Below are positions 16,429 to 24,115 of a stretch of 33,161 nucleotides of DNA, one piece after another; the first letter of the stretch is position 1; every line of letters begins with the position of its first letter. Made by a program: the position numbers and the translations under genes. This DNA is from a virus: IMG/VR virus record IMGVR_UViG_3300029309_000167, positions 1 through 33,161 of that record, one strand, 5' to 3'. The notes beneath the pieces are model-generated. The model made no database searches and was not told the DNA's origin. It saw nothing but the letters and a program-made list of their open reading frames with translations.

Positions 16429-16999
16429 TGGAGAAATGTCCATTGGTGGAACAACAACCAATAGGTCAATAAATGTTGAATTAGGAAGAAGTGCAACAGC
16501 TACATCTTCTTTAGGAGAAACAGATTTAAGAACATTAGCAGGTATATCTTCAGGTGCTATATCTTTGACAGATTTTTATGGTAAAACACATTCTTCATCT
16601 TTATGGCAAACTACATTAACAATAGGTACAACTGTTTTTGCAGGTCAAACATTTAGAGGTTTTTCACCAACAATAAATGGTGGCTTTGGTTCTGCATCTG
16701 ATACATCATGTGATTTATATTCTAATACGCCTAGTTTTAGTTTTTACGACACTAATAATGGCAACACTTTCTTTTTTATACATGATAATAGCGGTACACC
16801 AACAGACAATGCAGGTTGGACTACATTAACAATGACAAAGACTACATCTGCTGGTTCTACAAGTACATCTTCAGTGAATAGAACAGATTTAACCTATACA
16901 AATCCAGCAGCAAATTTAAGGTTTTGGAATTTAGGTGCAAGATTTACAGGAGCAGCATCAGGAAGTATTTATGCAACAGTTGCTTTAGATTTCACATGA
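16412..16999 (+). CDS. Tail-associated structural protein of unknown role
   Basis: This 195-aa Ser/Thr/Gly-rich beta protein overlaps the end of the gpJ-like gene by 17 bases, with GCAGGAGC 8 bases before the ATG. The N-terminus, SSGEMSIGGTTTNRSINVELGRSATATSSLGETDLRTLAGISSGAISLTDFYGK, is a motif I know from many marine phage tail-region proteins, where it probably attaches the protein to the tail tip. The remainder looks like a jelly-roll or lectin-like sandwich (FSFYDTNNGNTFFFIHDNSG). The role could be receptor binding or a tip accessory; neither is proven. There are no cysteines other than one near residue 92. Confidence 0.7.
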   Translation: MTLASSGEMSIGGTTTNRSINVELGRSATATSSLGETDLRTLAGISSGAISLTDFYGKTHSSSLWQTTLTIGTTVFAGQTFRGFSPTINGGFGSASDTSCDLYSNTPSFSFYDTNNGNTFFFIHDNSGTPTDNAGWTTLTMTKTTSAGSTSTSSVNRTDLTYTNPAANLRFWNLGARFTGAASGSIYATVALDFT

Positions 17000-17190
17000 G
17001 TTATATATATATTAAACGTGAAGAAGATAATTTTACAGATTTTTGTACATACACAAGGTTAAGTGATATGGCATATTTTGAAGTGCCATGTGTTTTAGAT
17101 AGCAATAAAGATATTGATTATGTGAATACAGAAAAGAAAATGCACAAAGCTATTGAGTTAGCAGATGAACAAATAAGTTATATGAATTAA
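16996..17190 (+). CDS. Small hypothetical protein
   Basis: This 64-aa protein starts at ATG 16996 in an ATGA overlap with the preceding stop, so it is probably translationally coupled. The frame is open upstream, but only inside the previous gene. The sequence (MSYIYIKREEDNFTDFCTYT..., EKKMHKAIELADEQISYMN) is soluble and ends in a helix. I do not recognise it. Its place between the tail-tip genes and the fibre gene suggests a small tail or fibre-assembly protein, but this is a guess. Confidence 0.65.
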   Translation: MSYIYIKREEDNFTDFCTYTRLSDMAYFEVPCVLDSNKDIDYVNTEKKMHKAIELADEQISYMN

Positions 17191-17262
17191 ATTGTAAATA
17201 TATTAGTAGTAAAGATTTATAAATTATAAACATAGGTATAAAATTAACAAGAGGACTTAAAA
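17191..17262 (+). promoter_or_regulatory. AT-rich leader before the fibre gene, possible weak promoter
   Basis: This is the only real gap in the tail region. It holds TTGTAA (17192-17197) and several TATAAA-like hexamers (17218, 17225, 17237), but no pair with ideal spacing. GAGGA (17251-17255) is the fibre gene's ribosome site. A separate fibre promoter is possible but not shown. Confidence 0.3.
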
Positions 17263-20200
17263 ATGGCACAACACGACTACAACATAGCCAACCAAACAGG
17301 AGCAAACTTTAGAGCAGACTTAAACAATGCTTTATCTGCAATTTCATCAAACAATAGTGGTTCAAGTGAACCATCAACCATGTATGCTTATGAGTGGTGG
17401 ATAGACACTACAAATGATGTCTTAAAATTAAGAAATTCAGCTAATAACGCTTGGATTACTATGCCATTTAGTATTACTGCTGATAATACTGTAGATATAA
17501 ATGCTGGAACTGTTAATGGTATTACATCATTTAGTTTTAGTTCAGGAGCTACAGTAACTTCTATATTAGATGAAGATAACTTAGCTAGTGATTCTGCAAC
17601 AGCATTAGCAACTCAACAATCTATAAAGGCTTATGTAGATAGCCAAGTAACAGCACAAGACCTAGATATTACAGATGGTTCTTCTACTATTGCTATTGAT
17701 CTTGATTCAGAAACTTTATCACTCTTAGGTGGTACTGGTGTTACAGCAACAGCTTCAGGTAATGGCGTTACTTTTGCTATTGGTCAATCTGTAGGCACTT
17801 CAGATAATGTAGTATTTAATCAAGTTACAGGTGCATTAGTTGGAAATGCTTCTACTGCTACTGCTTTAGCTACAGCTAGAACAATATCAGGTGTAAGTTT
17901 TGATGGTACTGCAAACATAACTTTAGATACAGATGATATTGGTGAGGGTTCAAACAAATATTTTACTGCTGAAAGGGTAGATGATCAGGTTAATACATTA
18001 TTAACAGCAGGAGCAAATATAAGTCTTACTTATGATGATACTGCTGGTACATTAACAATAGCAAACACAAATAGTGCTGATATAACTTCAGTAGTAGCAG
18101 GTAATGGTCTTACAGGTGGTGGTACTGCAGGAGATGTTACTTTAGCTATAGATAGTACTGTAGCAACTTTAACAGGAACACAAACACTTACCAACAAAAC
18201 ACTTACCAGTCCTATATTAAATGGAACATTATCGGGTACAGGATTTAAAGATGAAGATAATATGTCTAGTAACTCAGCGACAGCAGTTGCTAGTCAGCAA
18301 TCAATTAAAGCGTATGTAGATAGCCAAGTTGGAACAGTAGATACGCTTTCTGAAATACTTGCTAATGGTAATACTACAGGCGGTACAAATATTAATTTTG
18401 GCGATAATGATAAAGCCATATTCGGTACAGGTAATGATTTACAGATTTATCATGATTCTACAGCAGGACATTCAATAATCACAGATGTTGGTACGGGTAA
18501 TTTACTAATTAGAGGAACAAATTTAAATTTGCAAGATGCTTCGGGATTTAACTATCTTGTTTGTGAAGATAATGGTAATGGTGGAGTTGTAAGACTAAGA
18601 CACAATGATGTTAATAAACTAGCCACAACCTCAACAGGTATAGACGTAACAGGTACAGTTACTAGTGATGGTCTTACCCTAGACGGTGCAAACGGAAAGA
18701 TTTATTTACCACAAACTCCTAATACGTTTAATTGGATTGGTGATTCTATTGAGCAAACGGGGATAGTTATTATCCCGACAAACGACAATGCTACTGAAGA
18801 AATCCGTCTAGCTGTTAATAACAAAAAACGATTATCTATAAACTATCTTGGAGACATCTCTTTCTACGAAGATACAGGAACTTCACAAGCTCTATTTTGG
18901 GATGCTAGTGCTGAGTCTTTAGGACTGGGTACGACTTCTCCGAGTTCACCGCTTTCAATAGGTACTACAGGTTCGCTTGGTGCTATTTCAAATAATAATA
19001 TAATTTCTGTTTCCATAGACGGTGGTTTTAGCACAACAAATGCAACTCAACACAAAGTAATAGGCTTTGTTGGAACTACTGCTGGAGTTGCTAACATATA
19101 TGATTCTAGTTATGCAAGCGGAGAAACTAGCAAGAATTTTTATACTGGTATAGTTAGTGATGTTGGTTACTTTAATTCTAGTTCATATAGAATTGTACAA
19201 GGTGGAAAAAGTCGTTTAACCATTAAACAAGACGGTGAATTTGTAATTAACGATGGTGGACAAGACCGAGACTTTAGAGTTGAGTCAGATAACAATACGC
19301 ACATGCTGTTTGTTGATGGCGGTAATGATAGGGTAGGAATCGGCACAGATTCGCCGAGTTCACAAATAAATACTAAAGGAAATACTGGACTATTAGTTGA
19401 ATCCAATGGTTCTGCAAATTATGGTGTATATATTGAATCTAATTTTGCAGAAACAATGGGTACTATCGGAGCATTAAGTCAAGCTGATGCTGGAAGAGAT
19501 GGTGCAAGTATATCTTTTAATGATTTTGGTAGAGGAATTGTTTTTAAAACTAATGAAGGTGCTAGTAATTCTGAAGCAGCTAGGTTTGATTCTAGTGGGC
19601 GATTAGGACTGGGTACAACTTCGCCAAGCAAAAAGCTACACGTTTCTACTGGTGATACAAATGTTGCTGCATTATTCGAAAACACTTCCTCTAATGGAAC
19701 TGTAGCAGAATTTTTAACATCAGGCGATGGTAGAAAATTAACTGTACAACCAGACCATATTTTCTCAAATGGTACGTTGCATTTTGGTTCAGGTAGTTAC
19801 ACAAACGTATATAGAGGAGCTGCACATATATTCCAAGAGGATGCTAGTAATACAGAAATAATGAGAATTACTGGTACAAACATTGGAATCGGTACAACTT
19901 CCCCAACAACTCCTTTACACGTTTTTCATTCTACTACTGATACAGTTGCAAACTTTCAAAGTGGCGATGCTTCTGTAGCAGTAAACTTTACTGCATCAGA
20001 TAATTCTATGCAGATAGCTACCTCTAATACAGATGGCATTATAAAAAACAATGGTGCTGGTAATTTTAGATTTTTTAATAACGGAAGTGAGAGAGCTAGA
20101 ATAGATTCTAGTGGAAACCTATTAGTTGGTAGAACTTCTACCACAATTTCTAATGTTGGTATAACTCTTGGTAGTAGCGGTTCTATACAGGCTACAAATA

Positions 20201-21672
20201 ATTTTAATCCATTAGGTTTAAATCGTTTATCAGGAGATGGAGATATAGCGGTTTTTCAAAAGTCAGGAACAACAGTTGGAAGTATTGGTACTGAAGGTGG
20301 AAGATTAATTGTTGGTTCAGATGACACATATTTATTCTTTGATAGTGGTTCAAGTCCATCAATAAGACCACATAGCGGTTCTGCTGCTACACATAATATT
20401 ATTGACATTGGTGAATCAGGTACAAGATTTAAAGACTTATATTTAGAAGGTACGGCACGTATTGAAACATCTGTTGGAATCGGCACAGATTCGCCTGATT
20501 CAAATGTTAAACTTGATTTGAATAGTGGTACAAACAATGTTGCTTTAGGTGTTGAGTCTACTGATTCTAATGTATTTATTGCTTTTAAAGATAATAACAC
20601 AACAGGTACTTATGGAGCTGCTGCTGTAGCAGTTGGTGCTAATAGCGATAACTTATTATTTAGAGCAGGTTCAGCAGAAGTTGGTAGATTTAATTCTAGT
20701 GGACAGCTATTAATAGGAAAATCTGCAACAGATAACACAACTGTAGGAACAAGAATTGATGGCAGTGGTTTTATATCTTCAGTCATAAATGGTGGTGCTG
20801 CTATATTATTAAACAGATTAACTTCAGACGGTGATATTGCTTTATTCAGAAAAGACGGAACAACAGTTGGAGCTATTTCCTCTCGTAGCGGTGCAACGCT
20901 TGGTTTAATATTAAATCCTACTTCAGGTACTGGATCTGGTTTGAGTGGAGCAACTAATGCAATTTTTCCTATTGATGAAACAACTACACCAGTCAACGGA
21001 GAAATTTCACTAGGTACAACTAGTAATAAATTTAAAGACCTTCTCCTTTCAGGCAATATTCAAATGGGCGGAAATCTTGATGTTGTTGGGCAAGTATCTT
21101 CTTTTGATAATGTGAATTCTGCTTACACCACAATGAATTTTAGAGCTATTGATTACATTTTTAAAAATGGTGGTGGTAGTGAGAAGATGCGACTAGATTC
21201 TAGTGGAAACCTACTTGTTGGTGGCTCGGCTACAGGACAAGATAATAGTTTTGCAGTAGGCAGTTCAGGAAATATAACTATTTCTAGGGCATCAGGTAGT
21301 GTTAGAACTATGGCAAGTTTTACGAATGGAGGCCCTACAGTTGGCACAATTACAACATCAACCACAGCAACAGCCTACAACACATCTTCAGATGCAAGAC
21401 TCAAAGATGTTACTGGTAAAGCTAGAGGTTTAGAGGTTATAAACGAACTTAACCCAGTAGCTTACAACTGGAAAGCCGATGGTAAAGCAGATGAAGGTTT
21501 AATAGCACAAGAAGTATTAGACATAGTACCTAACGCTGTATCAGGTTCAGAAGATGACATGTATCAAATGGATTACAGTAAATTGGTAGTACATTTGGTT
21601 GCAGGTATGAAAGAACAACAAGAATTAATAACAACGCTACAAGCTGAAGTAGCACTTTTAAAGGAGAAATAA
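17263..21672 (+). CDS. Long tail fibre with repeated beta modules and S74 chaperone
   Basis: This 1469-aa protein is the largest in the window. The N-terminus (MAQHDYNIANQTGANFRADLNNALSAI...EWWIDTTNDVLKLR) is the anchor domain typical of marine phage fibres. The shaft contains two DEDNLASDSATALATQQSIKAYVDSQ-type repeats (residues about 104 and 328), at least five G(I/L)GTxSP repeats and four (D/N)SSGxLxxG repeats. It also has a duplicated module LNRLxxDGDIAxFxKxGTTVG (20218 and 20809). The C-terminal S74 chaperone begins at Ser1376-Asp1377 (SDARLKDVTGKA) and ends in a coiled coil (LVAGMKEQQELITTLQAEVALLKEK). It is probably a trimer that contacts the host surface. The start is fixed by GAGGA. 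Slightly more GC-rich patches mark the repeats. Confidence 0.9.
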   Translation: MAQHDYNIANQTGANFRADLNNALSAISSNNSGSSEPSTMYAYEWWIDTTNDVLKLRNSANNAWITMPFSITADNTVDINAGTVNGITSFSFSSGATVTSILDEDNLASDSATALATQQSIKAYVDSQVTAQDLDITDGSSTIAIDLDSETLSLLGGTGVTATASGNGVTFAIGQSVGTSDNVVFNQVTGALVGNASTATALATARTISGVSFDGTANITLDTDDIGEGSNKYFTAERVDDQVNTLLTAGANISLTYDDTAGTLTIANTNSADITSVVAGNGLTGGGTAGDVTLAIDSTVATLTGTQTLTNKTLTSPILNGTLSGTGFKDEDNMSSNSATAVASQQSIKAYVDSQVGTVDTLSEILANGNTTGGTNINFGDNDKAIFGTGNDLQIYHDSTAGHSIITDVGTGNLLIRGTNLNLQDASGFNYLVCEDNGNGGVVRLRHNDVNKLATTSTGIDVTGTVTSDGLTLDGANGKIYLPQTPNTFNWIGDSIEQTGIVIIPTNDNATEEIRLAVNNKKRLSINYLGDISFYEDTGTSQALFWDASAESLGLGTTSPSSPLSIGTTGSLGAISNNNIISVSIDGGFSTTNATQHKVIGFVGTTAGVANIYDSSYASGETSKNFYTGIVSDVGYFNSSSYRIVQGGKSRLTIKQDGEFVINDGGQDRDFRVESDNNTHMLFVDGGNDRVGIGTDSPSSQINTKGNTGLLVESNGSANYGVYIESNFAETMGTIGALSQADAGRDGASISFNDFGRGIVFKTNEGASNSEAARFDSSGRLGLGTTSPSKKLHVSTGDTNVAALFENTSSNGTVAEFLTSGDGRKLTVQPDHIFSNGTLHFGSGSYTNVYRGAAHIFQEDASNTEIMRITGTNIGIGTTSPTTPLHVFHSTTDTVANFQSGDASVAVNFTASDNSMQIATSNTDGIIKNNGAGNFRFFNNGSERARIDSSGNLLVGRTSTTISNVGITLGSSGSIQATNNFNPLGLNRLSGDGDIAVFQKSGTTVGSIGTEGGRLIVGSDDTYLFFDSGSSPSIRPHSGSAATHNIIDIGESGTRFKDLYLEGTARIETSVGIGTDSPDSNVKLDLNSGTNNVALGVESTDSNVFIAFKDNNTTGTYGAAAVAVGANSDNLLFRAGSAEVGRFNSSGQLLIGKSATDNTTVGTRIDGSGFISSVINGGAAILLNRLTSDGDIALFRKDGTTVGAISSRSGATLGLILNPTSGTGSGLSGATNAIFPIDETTTPVNGEISLGTTSNKFKDLLLSGNIQMGGNLDVVGQVSSFDNVNSAYTTMNFRAIDYIFKNGGGSEKMRLDSSGNLLVGGSATGQDNSFAVGSSGNITISRASGSVRTMASFTNGGPTVGTITTSTTATAYNTSSDARLKDVTGKARGLEVINELNPVAYNWKADGKADEGLIAQEVLDIVPNAVSGSEDDMYQMDYSKLVVHLVAGMKEQQELITTLQAEVALLKEK
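19336..19355 (+). repeat. Direct repeat in fibre gene, copy 1 (other copy 20476-20495)
   Basis: Twenty identical bases, GGAATCGGCACAGATTCGCC, occur here and at 20476-20495. Both encode GIGTDSP in the fibre shaft. Related variants with the LGLGTTSP reading occur near 18919 and 19603. They are GC-richer than their surroundings and could support recombination. Confidence 0.9.
20476..20495 (+). repeat. Direct repeat in fibre gene, copy 2
   Basis: Identical to 19336-19355. A second exact repeat, 17 bases beginning GATTCTAGTGG, is at 20104-20120 and 21196-21212 and encodes DSSGNL. Confidence 0.9.
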
Positions 21673-21673
21673 A

Positions 21674-21991
21674 ATGGCAAATTGGGATTGTAAAACTATA
21701 GATGTATATACACATGAACATAATGGACATGATCAAGTTATATACAATGTGCATTGGCGAGTAACAAAAGAAGATGGGGATTATTCTGCATCATCTTATG
21801 GAACTCAGTCTTTAAATACTGAAAATATAGAGGACTTTAAACCTTATGATGAAGTAACTTCTGAAATGGTAGAAGGTTGGGTAAAAGATGCTATGGGTGC
21901 AGAAGAAGTGGCTAATATTGAATCTAGCTTAGATAAAAAAATAGCAGATGAAAAAAATCCAAGTTCAGAAACGATAACTTTAGAAAACTGA
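21674..21991 (+). CDS. Conserved small phage protein (DUF7936-like)
   Basis: This 105-aa protein starts 2 bases after the fibre stop with GGAGAAATAAA upstream. The order of elements (MANWDCKTIDVYTHEHNGHDQVIYNVHWRVTKEDGDYSASSYGTQSL, then IEDFKPYDEVTSEMVEGWVKDAMGAEEVANIESSLDKKIADEK) matches a family common next to tail fibre genes in marine phages and cyanophages: an N-terminal beta sheet and a C-terminal helix pair ending 'L..QI...K.P'. I recall it as DUF7936, from memory. Its function is not known. It may be a structural or fibre accessory protein. Confidence 0.75.
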   Translation: MANWDCKTIDVYTHEHNGHDQVIYNVHWRVTKEDGDYSASSYGTQSLNTENIEDFKPYDEVTSEMVEGWVKDAMGAEEVANIESSLDKKIADEKNPSSETITLEN

Positions 21992-22028
21992 TATACTTTA
22001 ATTTTAACTACTTATAAGGAGAGTAAAT

Positions 22029-22283
22029 ATGAGTGATAATGAAAATATGGAAAACCAAGAACCAGTAATAATAACATTTAATGATGTTGAGTACAGGCAA
22101 TCTGATCTATCAGAAAATCAAATGGCACTTGCATCTAGGTTAAATGTTATTGGTAGGAAACTTGCAACACTACAAGCTGCACACGATGATTATGTAATGA
22201 CTAACGATTACAAAAACATAGTTATACAATCTTTTGAAAGAACCATAAATCCTGAAGTTATAGAGGAAGATAAAGAAGAATAA
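22029..22283 (+). CDS. Small phage protein, DUF6447-like
   Basis: This 84-aa acidic protein is preceded by AAGGAGAG (22016-22023). 'ITFNDVEYRQSDLSENQMALASRLNVIGRKLATLQAAHDDYVMTNDYKNIVIQSFERTI' resembles the short phage family with the pattern 'I.I.GVEY...DLS......L..L......L..L.A.......A'. This family is found near lysis genes and has no known role. The helical middle is likely a hairpin. It ends as TAATG with the next gene, joining it to the lysis cassette. Confidence 0.7.
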   Translation: MSDNENMENQEPVIITFNDVEYRQSDLSENQMALASRLNVIGRKLATLQAAHDDYVMTNDYKNIVIQSFERTINPEVIEEDKEE

Positions 22284-22480
22284 TGCCTAGAAAGACTGCT
22301 AATGATGTCCATTCAGATTTACGAGTGCATGAAAAAATGTGCGAGGAAAGATGGAAAACTATTTATAAGAAAACTGATGATTTACAAGGATCAGTTGATC
22401 ATATAAAAATTTGGCTCATTGGTGGTTTGACTACTATTGTTGGTTCTTTAATTACTTTGATCGTAAAAACAGCTATGTAA
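22283..22480 (+). CDS. Small membrane protein, XhlA/holin-like candidate
   Basis: This 65-aa protein has a charged N-terminal helix (HSDLRVHEKMCEERWKTIYKKTDDLQGSVDHIK) followed by one clear transmembrane helix (IWLIGGLTTIVGSLITLIVKTA) and almost no C-terminal tail. This layout is that of hemolysin XhlA-type lysis proteins, in which a soluble coiled helix precedes a C-terminal membrane anchor. It is the first of three membrane-protein genes before the lysozyme. It could be a holin, antiholin or regulator of the next gene's holin. Confidence 0.7.
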   Translation: MPRKTANDVHSDLRVHEKMCEERWKTIYKKTDDLQGSVDHIKIWLIGGLTTIVGSLITLIVKTAM

Positions 22481-22481
22481 T

Positions 22482-22853
22482 ATGTTAGAAAAACTAATAC
22501 AACCAGTATCTAAAATACTGGATAAGTTTATTCCTGATGCTGATATTAAGCAGAAGATAGCACATGAAATAGCTACCATGTCGGAAAAGCATATTCATGA
22601 AATTGCTAAAGCACAAATAGAAGTAAACAAAGAAGAAGCTAAAGGTAATTGGTTTCAATCATCTTGGAGACCTGCTACAGCTTGGATATGTGTTGCTGGT
22701 TTTGCAGTAAACTTTTTAATTAGTCCACTAGCCACTCCTTTTGGTATTGATATACCACAAGCAGATACCTCAACTATGTTACCCGTACTTATGGGCATGC
22801 TTGGTCTTGGTGGATTGCGATCATTTGAACGGGTAAAAGGCGTTGGTAAATGA
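22482..22853 (+). CDS. Holin, 3TM/GTA-type family
   Basis: This 123-aa protein has a charged N-terminal helix (residues 1-50), then SSWRPATAWICVAGFAVNFLISPLATPFGIDIPQADTSTMLPVLMGMLGLGGLRSFERVKG. 'WRP...W......N......P' with 'L...LGLGG.RS.EK..G' is the signature of the holin family found in alphaproteobacterial phages and gene transfer agents. Such proteins permeabilise the inner membrane so a cytoplasmic lysozyme can reach the wall, which fits the signal-less lysozyme downstream. The stop overlaps the next start as ATGA. Confident at family level. Confidence 0.85.
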   Translation: MLEKLIQPVSKILDKFIPDADIKQKIAHEIATMSEKHIHEIAKAQIEVNKEEAKGNWFQSSWRPATAWICVAGFAVNFLISPLATPFGIDIPQADTSTMLPVLMGMLGLGGLRSFERVKGVGK

Positions 22854-23125
22854 GTGATTTAGCTAAAATTGATGATAAATCTATTTTACATATTTCACTA
22901 AGCTATCTCATACAAATCATAGCTGTAATATCTATAGCTGTTTGGGGTTATGCAAGTATTGCAGAAAAAATAGAAAAAAATAAACAAGAATTAAAAAATT
23001 TACGAGGTAATCAAAATAATTATATTTTTCCTGATATAAGAACATTAGAAAAACAAGTTATAAAATTAGAAAAAGAAGTATTAATTCTTAAAACAGAAAT
23101 AGAAGCTATAAAAAAAAATGATTAA
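22850..23125 (+). CDS. Membrane-anchored coiled-coil protein of the lysis cassette
   Basis: This 91-aa protein has one N-terminal transmembrane helix (ISLSYLIQIIAVISIAVWGYASI, about residues 15-37) followed by a lysine/glutamate-rich coiled coil (EKIEKNKQELKNLRG, then LEKQVIKLEKEVLILKTEIEAIKK). The N-in, type II topology and coiled-coil body resemble i-spanins such as lambda Rz, but it is shorter, and no partner lipoprotein (lipobox) gene is evident within or after it. It could be a spanin-like or holin-modulating protein. It is translationally coupled to the holin gene. Confidence 0.65.
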   Translation: MSDLAKIDDKSILHISLSYLIQIIAVISIAVWGYASIAEKIEKNKQELKNLRGNQNNYIFPDIRTLEKQVIKLEKEVLILKTEIEAIKKND

Positions 23126-23149
23126 TAACTATATGCTAAAAATAACAAA

Positions 23150-23626
23150 ATGAACATGGAAGGTTTAGAGCAAATTTTCCATGATAAGGTGGTAGAAATG
23201 CTAAGAAGGCACGAAGGATTACGAACCTTTCCATATAATTGTAGCGAGGGATTTTTAACAATTGGAATTGGAAGAAACCTAGATGCAAATGGTATAAGTG
23301 AAGCAGAAGCACACTATTTGTTATATAACGATATAAAGAAAGTACAAGAAGAACTAACTGCTAATTGGGGTGTATGGAGAACATTCCCTGAAAGGGTTAG
23401 GTTGGTTTGTATAGATATGACTTTTCAAATGGGTATTACTGGTTTTATGGGATTTAGAAAAACAAGAAAACTTATGGAACTAGGTAAATGGTTAGAAGCA
23501 TCTGAAGAGTTGTTAAGAAGTAGATATGCAGAAGTGCAAACTCCAAACAGGGCATTATACAATTCAAGGCAATTAGCTTTATGCCATAACAATGACAAAG
23601 AAAACCAGCGAACAGCATCAAAGTAA
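23150..23626 (+). CDS. Lysozyme (endolysin), GH24 family with Cys in the catalytic triad
   Basis: This 158-aa protein hydrolyses the peptidoglycan glycan strand at the end of infection. HEGLRTFPYNCSEGFLTIGIGRNLD aligns with T4 lysozyme's active-site segment. The triad reads Glu22-x8-Cys31-x5-Thr37, with Cys replacing the usual Asp. Further family features are the helical lobe and the C-terminal NRALYNSRQLALC. There is no signal peptide, so it depends on the holin. No strong SD precedes ATG 23150; ATG 23156 is an alternative. The 3' end overlaps the next gene by 35 bases, and the last residues (NNDKENQRTASK) are extra to the domain. Confidence 0.85.
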   Translation: MNMEGLEQIFHDKVVEMLRRHEGLRTFPYNCSEGFLTIGIGRNLDANGISEAEAHYLLYNDIKKVQEELTANWGVWRTFPERVRLVCIDMTFQMGITGFMGFRKTRKLMELGKWLEASEELLRSRYAEVQTPNRALYNSRQLALCHNNDKENQRTASK

Positions 23627-24035
23627 TTCTAGGCTTGGTGCATTAGGCGAGTCTTTAGTACAAACATTCTTATTAGAGCATTGTGATTGGTGTTACCCAA
23701 CGCAAGAAAAACATCCAGCAGATTTATTAGTTGAATTAGGATCAGCTAAATTTACTGTACAGGTTAAAACTAGAAGAGAAACAAAAGAAGGTAAATATGT
23801 TTTTGCAACTGAAAACTCACGAAATATGTCTGAAGTATATAAGCAATATCATTGTGATATTTTTGCTTTTGTATTTGTTAGTGACTCAGCTAAACGTATC
23901 AAGTTCCAACCAAATAACACTTCGCAGACTTATTACACTTTCAACAATAAGCATATAAACCCAACTTTAGAGATAGATACACTTCAAGAAACTCTAAATC
24001 AATTAAGCTCAGTTCCAGTTATAAATAAACTCTAA
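23592..24035 (+). CDS. PD-(D/E)XK nuclease-like protein
   Basis: This 147-aa protein has the core of restriction-like nucleases. RLGALGESLVQTFLLEH carries Glu20, then HPADLLVELGSAKFTVQVKT carries Asp44 and the Gln57-x-Lys59 pair. The order 'GE...(22)...D-LLVE...F-x-VQVKT' matches group I-intron-endonuclease- and resolvase-type PD-(D/E)XK proteins. The following residues (FATENSRNMSEVYKQYHCDIFAFVFVSDS) fit the sheet that comes after. It overlaps the lysozyme gene and lies directly before the strong early promoter, so it is probably co-transcribed with the lysis genes. Role: DNA processing, recombination or host DNA cutting; not distinguishable here. Confidence 0.7.
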   Translation: MTKKTSEQHQSNSRLGALGESLVQTFLLEHCDWCYPTQEKHPADLLVELGSAKFTVQVKTRRETKEGKYVFATENSRNMSEVYKQYHCDIFAFVFVSDSAKRIKFQPNNTSQTYYTFNNKHINPTLEIDTLQETLNQLSSVPVINKL

Positions 24036-24042
24036 TTTATAA

Positions 24043-24063
24043 ATATCAAATATGTGTTGATAT
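24043..24063 (+). promoter_or_regulatory. Inverted repeat overlapping the early promoter -35 (operator candidate)
   Basis: ATATCAA (24043-24049), 7-base spacer, TTGATAT (24057-24063). The right arm contains the -35 hexamer TTGATA, so a bound regulator would block the promoter. The RHH (27369) and HTH (32377) proteins are possible ligands. AT-rich composition makes chance possible. Confidence 0.4.
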
Positions 24064-24084
24064 ATTTATATATATAAGTATAAT
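24057..24084 (+). promoter_or_regulatory. Sigma70-type early promoter
   Basis: TTGATA (24057-24062; 5 of 6) lies 16 bases before a perfect TATAAT (24079-24084). It follows the nuclease gene's stop and precedes a tightly packed run of small and replication genes, so it is the best candidate for the main early promoter. A transcription start near 24091 would give a 25-base leader before ATG 24116. Confidence 0.75.
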
Positions 24085-24115
24085 TAGAGGTATGTTATTT
24101 ATAAATGGAGTTAAT

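Noticed and set aside
16924-16995. Upstream extension of the 64-aa gene to 16924
   Set aside because: This part lies wholly inside the preceding gene and is Cys/Arg-rich nonsense; the ATGA-coupled start at 16996 is better.
20610-21056. 148-aa open frame on the minus strand inside the fibre gene (similar ones at 20256-20600, 19167-19406, 19479-19685, 21153-21365)
   Set aside because: They lie opposite the repeated fibre codons, are rich in Pro/Ser/Val low-complexity sequence from the reversed repeats, and no minus-strand gene is supported elsewhere.
24092-24115. ATG 24092 as start of the orphan early gene
   Set aside because: It coincides with the expected transcription start, and GAGG is only 1 base upstream. 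ATG 24116 has a properly spaced SD.
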